Source: Verrucomicrobia bacterium UBA3214
GTDB lineage: Bacteria > Verrucomicrobiota > Kiritimatiellia > RFP12 > UBA1067
Reading direction: 5' to 3'
DNA: 15,386 nt
NCBI GenBank assembly: GCA_002363575.1
Contig: DEWI01000173.1
Coordinates: 961 to 16,346 of the forward strand
The notes under the pieces were generated by a model, which saw only the letters and a program-made list of their open reading frames with translations, made no database searches and was not told the DNA's origin. Shown here piece after piece: positions 13,357 through 15,386 of this stretch. Position numbers and translations under genes: made by a program. Every line of letters begins with the position of its first letter. Position 1 is the stretch's first letter.

Positions 13357-14796
13357 ATGGCGATCATCCTCGATAGCGAAAGACGGACGGCGAAAGCGCG
13401 CGCCATACACGCGCTCATATACGCCGTCCTCTCGCTCGGCGCCGCGACGATGGTATATCCGTTCGCGGTGATGATTGCGTCCAGCCTGTCGTCCGCCTAC
13501 GACTACCAGCGCCACGATGTCGTGAATCGCGGCTGGTTCTCGCGCGCAGATCGCTTCGTGCGCTCGCTCTCGGCGTATTTCCCGTCGTTCCCTCGCGAAG
13601 TCTATCCCGAGGCGCCGGAGAGCTGGACGGTATGGCCGCAAGTCGCGAAGGATCCAGCGCTTGTCGAGGAGTTCGCCGCCAAGTGCCTCGCGCCCTACGA
13701 AGACCGCGCCGCGCTCGAAAGCCGCCGCCAGGAAGCCCGCGAATTTATGCGCGGCGTCGCCGCGCTCGACAGCGCCGCGACGGTGTGCGCGTTCGATCCG
13801 CGCGACGTCGCGCACTTCGTCAAGGCCCGCTACGGCACTCTAGAAGCGCTGAACGCCGCCTGGCCGGTCCCCCATAAATCCTTTTTCGACGTCTCGTTCG
13901 CGGCCGTGGCGCGCGCCGATCGCGCCGGGCGCGCGTACGCTGCCGGCGGCGCCGTCCTCGACGACTGGCGCGCGCTAAAGAGGAAGTACATAGACGACGC
14001 GCTCGCGCGCGGCGATTATGTGTCGCGGACCATGCCGCGCAAACTGGACGAGGCCGGCGCCGCCGCGCTTCGCAACGCTCTCGCGATGCAGTTCGTCGAT
14101 CACGGCTGGCGAGACTACGCGCTTGGCGCTCTCGAGAACTACCGGCTTGTCGGCGACTACCTTTTCTTGCGCGGCCGCGCTTTCGTGAACACTATCGTGC
14201 TCGTCGTCCTTTCCATTCTCGCATCGCTCACGGTGAATCCGCTGGCGGCGTATGCGCTTTCGCGCTTCCGCCTGCGCAGCACGGAGGCGATCATTCTCTT
14301 CCTCCTGGCGACAATGGCGTTCCCCGCGGCGGTCACGGCGATCCCTGGCTTCCTGCTGATACGCGACCTCGGACTGCTGAATACGTTCGCCGCTCTCGTC
14401 CTCCCCGGCGTCGCCAGCGGAATGTCTATATTCATATTGAAGGGCTTTTTCGACGCGCTTCCGCAGGAGCTTTACGAGGCGGCGACGATCGACGGCGCCG
14501 GCGAATGGACCGTGCTTTGGCGCATTACGCTGCCGATGACGACGCCTATACTCGCCGTAAACGCCCTCAATGCGTTCATCCACGCCTATTCGTCGTGGGA
14601 ATGGGCGTTTCTCGTCTGCCAGAAGCCGTCGCACTGGACGCTCGCGGTTTGGATGTACCAGATGTCCCAGACGTTCACGCACCAGCCGTGGTGCGTCATG
14701 GCCGGCTTCGTCCTCGTCTCCATTCCTACGGCGGCGGTATTCCTTCTCTGCCAGAAGGTCATCATGCGCGGCATCGTCCTGCCCTCCATGAAATAG
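13357..14796 (+). CDS. MalG-type carbohydrate ABC transporter permease with a large periplasmic insert
   Basis: This inner-membrane permease is of the CUT1 sugar-uptake type. At 479 residues it is about 200 longer than usual MalG-like proteins (roughly 270-300). TM1 is at about 18-42, then helices at about 275-300, 310-335, 343-362, 395-415 and 447-466. The EAA loop that contacts the ATPase is clear: EAATIDGAGEWTVLWRITLP (374-393), and the C-terminus GIVLPSMK resembles the MalG ending. Residues of about 48-260, between TM1 and the ENYRLV segment that normally follows shortly after it, form a hydrophilic insert predicted to face the periplasm. Within it FVKARYGTLEALNAAW (154-169) and VLDDWRALKRKY (200-211) resemble a stretch of GH42 beta-galactosidases. 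No partner permease, binding protein or ATPase is seen in the window. It starts 26 bases after mrp without a clear ribosome site. The transported sugar is unknown. Confidence 0.88.
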   Translation: MAIILDSERRTAKARAIHALIYAVLSLGAATMVYPFAVMIASSLSSAYDYQRHDVVNRGWFSRADRFVRSLSAYFPSFPREVYPEAPESWTVWPQVAKDPALVEEFAAKCLAPYEDRAALESRRQEAREFMRGVAALDSAATVCAFDPRDVAHFVKARYGTLEALNAAWPVPHKSFFDVSFAAVARADRAGRAYAAGGAVLDDWRALKRKYIDDALARGDYVSRTMPRKLDEAGAAALRNALAMQFVDHGWRDYALGALENYRLVGDYLFLRGRAFVNTIVLVVLSILASLTVNPLAAYALSRFRLRSTEAIILFLLATMAFPAAVTAIPGFLLIRDLGLLNTFAALVLPGVASGMSIFILKGFFDALPQELYEAATIDGAGEWTVLWRITLPMTTPILAVNALNAFIHAYSSWEWAFLVCQKPSHWTLAVWMYQMSQTFTHQPWCVMAGFVLVSIPTAAVFLLCQKVIMRGIVLPSMK

Positions 14797-14819
14797 CGGC
14801 GCCCTGATTCCCGGCCGCG

Positions 14820-15386
14820 CTAGCCCGTGTGCCGGAAGGCTATCGCGCGCGTGGCGACGGAGGGGACTTTTGCGCTTTGCGCCGCGCGCGTCCTCAGCAC
14901 GAGTCTATATCTACCATTGGCGAGAGGCGACGCGAAGACGCAATCGAGCGTCGTCATGCTCGATTTCAAGACTTCGCCCGTGCACAGCGTTTCGCCGGTA
15001 GATTCGTCGCGGAGTTCGACGCCTTCGTCGTCGCGCTCTGGATCGACGAGAAGATTCTTGCCAGCGAGCAGGATTTTCGCGCCTTGCGTCACGGTGTCCT
15101 GTGCGCGGGAAGCGGAATCCACGACGCTCGCGATTTCCGGCTCCGGCACGGGCGTCGCGTTCTGCGGTTTGAGCGTCGCGAGGAGCGCCTTCGCCTTTTT
15201 CGAGAGCCGGAGCGCCGCGCCGATCGAGTTTTTCGCCGGATCGAATTTTGCGTTTGCGCCGTCCAGCGTCCCTTCAAACGTCAGTTCGAGCGCGAAGTCG
15301 CCGAAATCGAGTCTGTTGCCTGCGGCGAGGCTGGAGAGAATATAGTCGCGCACGAGCGAAAGATAGTAATGCGCCGTCGAGGCGCC
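14820..15386 (-). CDS. HU-like DNA-binding domain fused to Ig-like (DUF4469-type) domain, 5' end outside window
   Basis: The minus-strand frame is open from the right edge of the window to TAG at 14822-14820, giving 188 residues. The GTG at 15353 is internal: the codons before it continue the fold (GASTAHYYLSLVRDYI), so the true start lies beyond the edge. Residues up to about 80 resemble the second half of an HU-type DNA-binding domain as found in longer Bacteroidetes proteins: a helix, then LAAGNRLDFGDFALELTFEG, GANAKFDPAKN and LRLSKKAKALL. After a Pro-rich linker (ATPVPEPE) comes a beta domain (VTQGAKILLAGKNLLV ... GRYRLVLRTRAA) like the C-terminal Ig fold of DUF4469 proteins. Such proteins are thought to bind DNA; their role is unclear. 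It converges on the ABC permease with a 23-base gap. The assignment rests on remembered patterns. Confidence 0.65.
   Translation of the reverse strand, partial: GASTAHYYLSLVRDYILSSLAAGNRLDFGDFALELTFEGTLDGANAKFDPAKNSIGAALRLSKKAKALLATLKPQNATPVPEPEIASVVDSASRAQDTVTQGAKILLAGKNLLVDPERDDEGVELRDESTGETLCTGEVLKSSMTTLDCVFASPLANGRYRLVLRTRAAQSAKVPSVATRAIAFRHTG

Noticed and set aside
14796..14818. GCGGC/GCCGC inverted repeat between the permease and the HU-like gene as a terminator
   Set aside because: The stem is only 5 bp around a 13-base loop with no T tract.

Overview
The window is a GC-rich bacterial chromosome segment with densely packed genes and short gaps. I find no rRNA, tRNA, CRISPR array, insertion sequence or integrase. 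The gene content suggests a Gram-negative-type organism with a periplasm: a CpaB pilus protein, a Tat-type signal, PBP1C, and an HU/Ig-type protein of the sort common in Bacteroidetes and PVC bacteria. Together with the odd extra domains, this best fits the PVC superphylum (Verrucomicrobiota, Kiritimatiellota or Lentisphaerota). That placement is an inference and has not been tested by a search.

Left part (1-5275, + strand). The window opens in the 3' end of a Flp/tad pilus gene (cpaB). Three predicted exported hydrolases follow: a Tat-type metallophosphoesterase, an endonuclease/exonuclease/phosphatase-fold protein coupled to it by an ATGA overlap, and a large GH31 glycosidase. They look like an extracytoplasmic phosphoester and glycoside scavenging set. 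A separate promoter then drives glgB, a eukaryote-like glycogen branching enzyme (5495-7507).

Middle (7526-10207). A minus-strand pair, a small Smr-domain gene and pbpC (penicillin-binding protein 1C), converges on glgB and diverges from thiC. Each side of the divergent region carries the same extended -10 box, TGGTATAATA. The glgB promoter has a third copy.

Right part (10208-14796, + strand). thiC is followed by a gene that joins a McsA-type zinc finger to what looks like a degenerate C-terminal half of the McsB arginine kinase. Next come mrp/apbC (a P-loop Fe-S carrier with an extra N-terminal cysteine cluster) and a MalG-type sugar ABC permease carrying an insert of about 210 residues with a GH42-like stretch. 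thiC encodes an Fe-S enzyme and ApbC is known to support Fe-S-dependent ThiC function, so their proximity is biologically coherent. The minus-strand gene at the right edge (14820-15386, 5' end missing) looks like an HU-like DNA-binding domain fused to an Ig-like DUF4469-type domain.

The best candidates for something undescribed are the McsA-finger/pseudo-McsB fusion at 11576-12460, including its place between thiC and mrp, and the permease with a glycosidase-like insert at 13357-14796.
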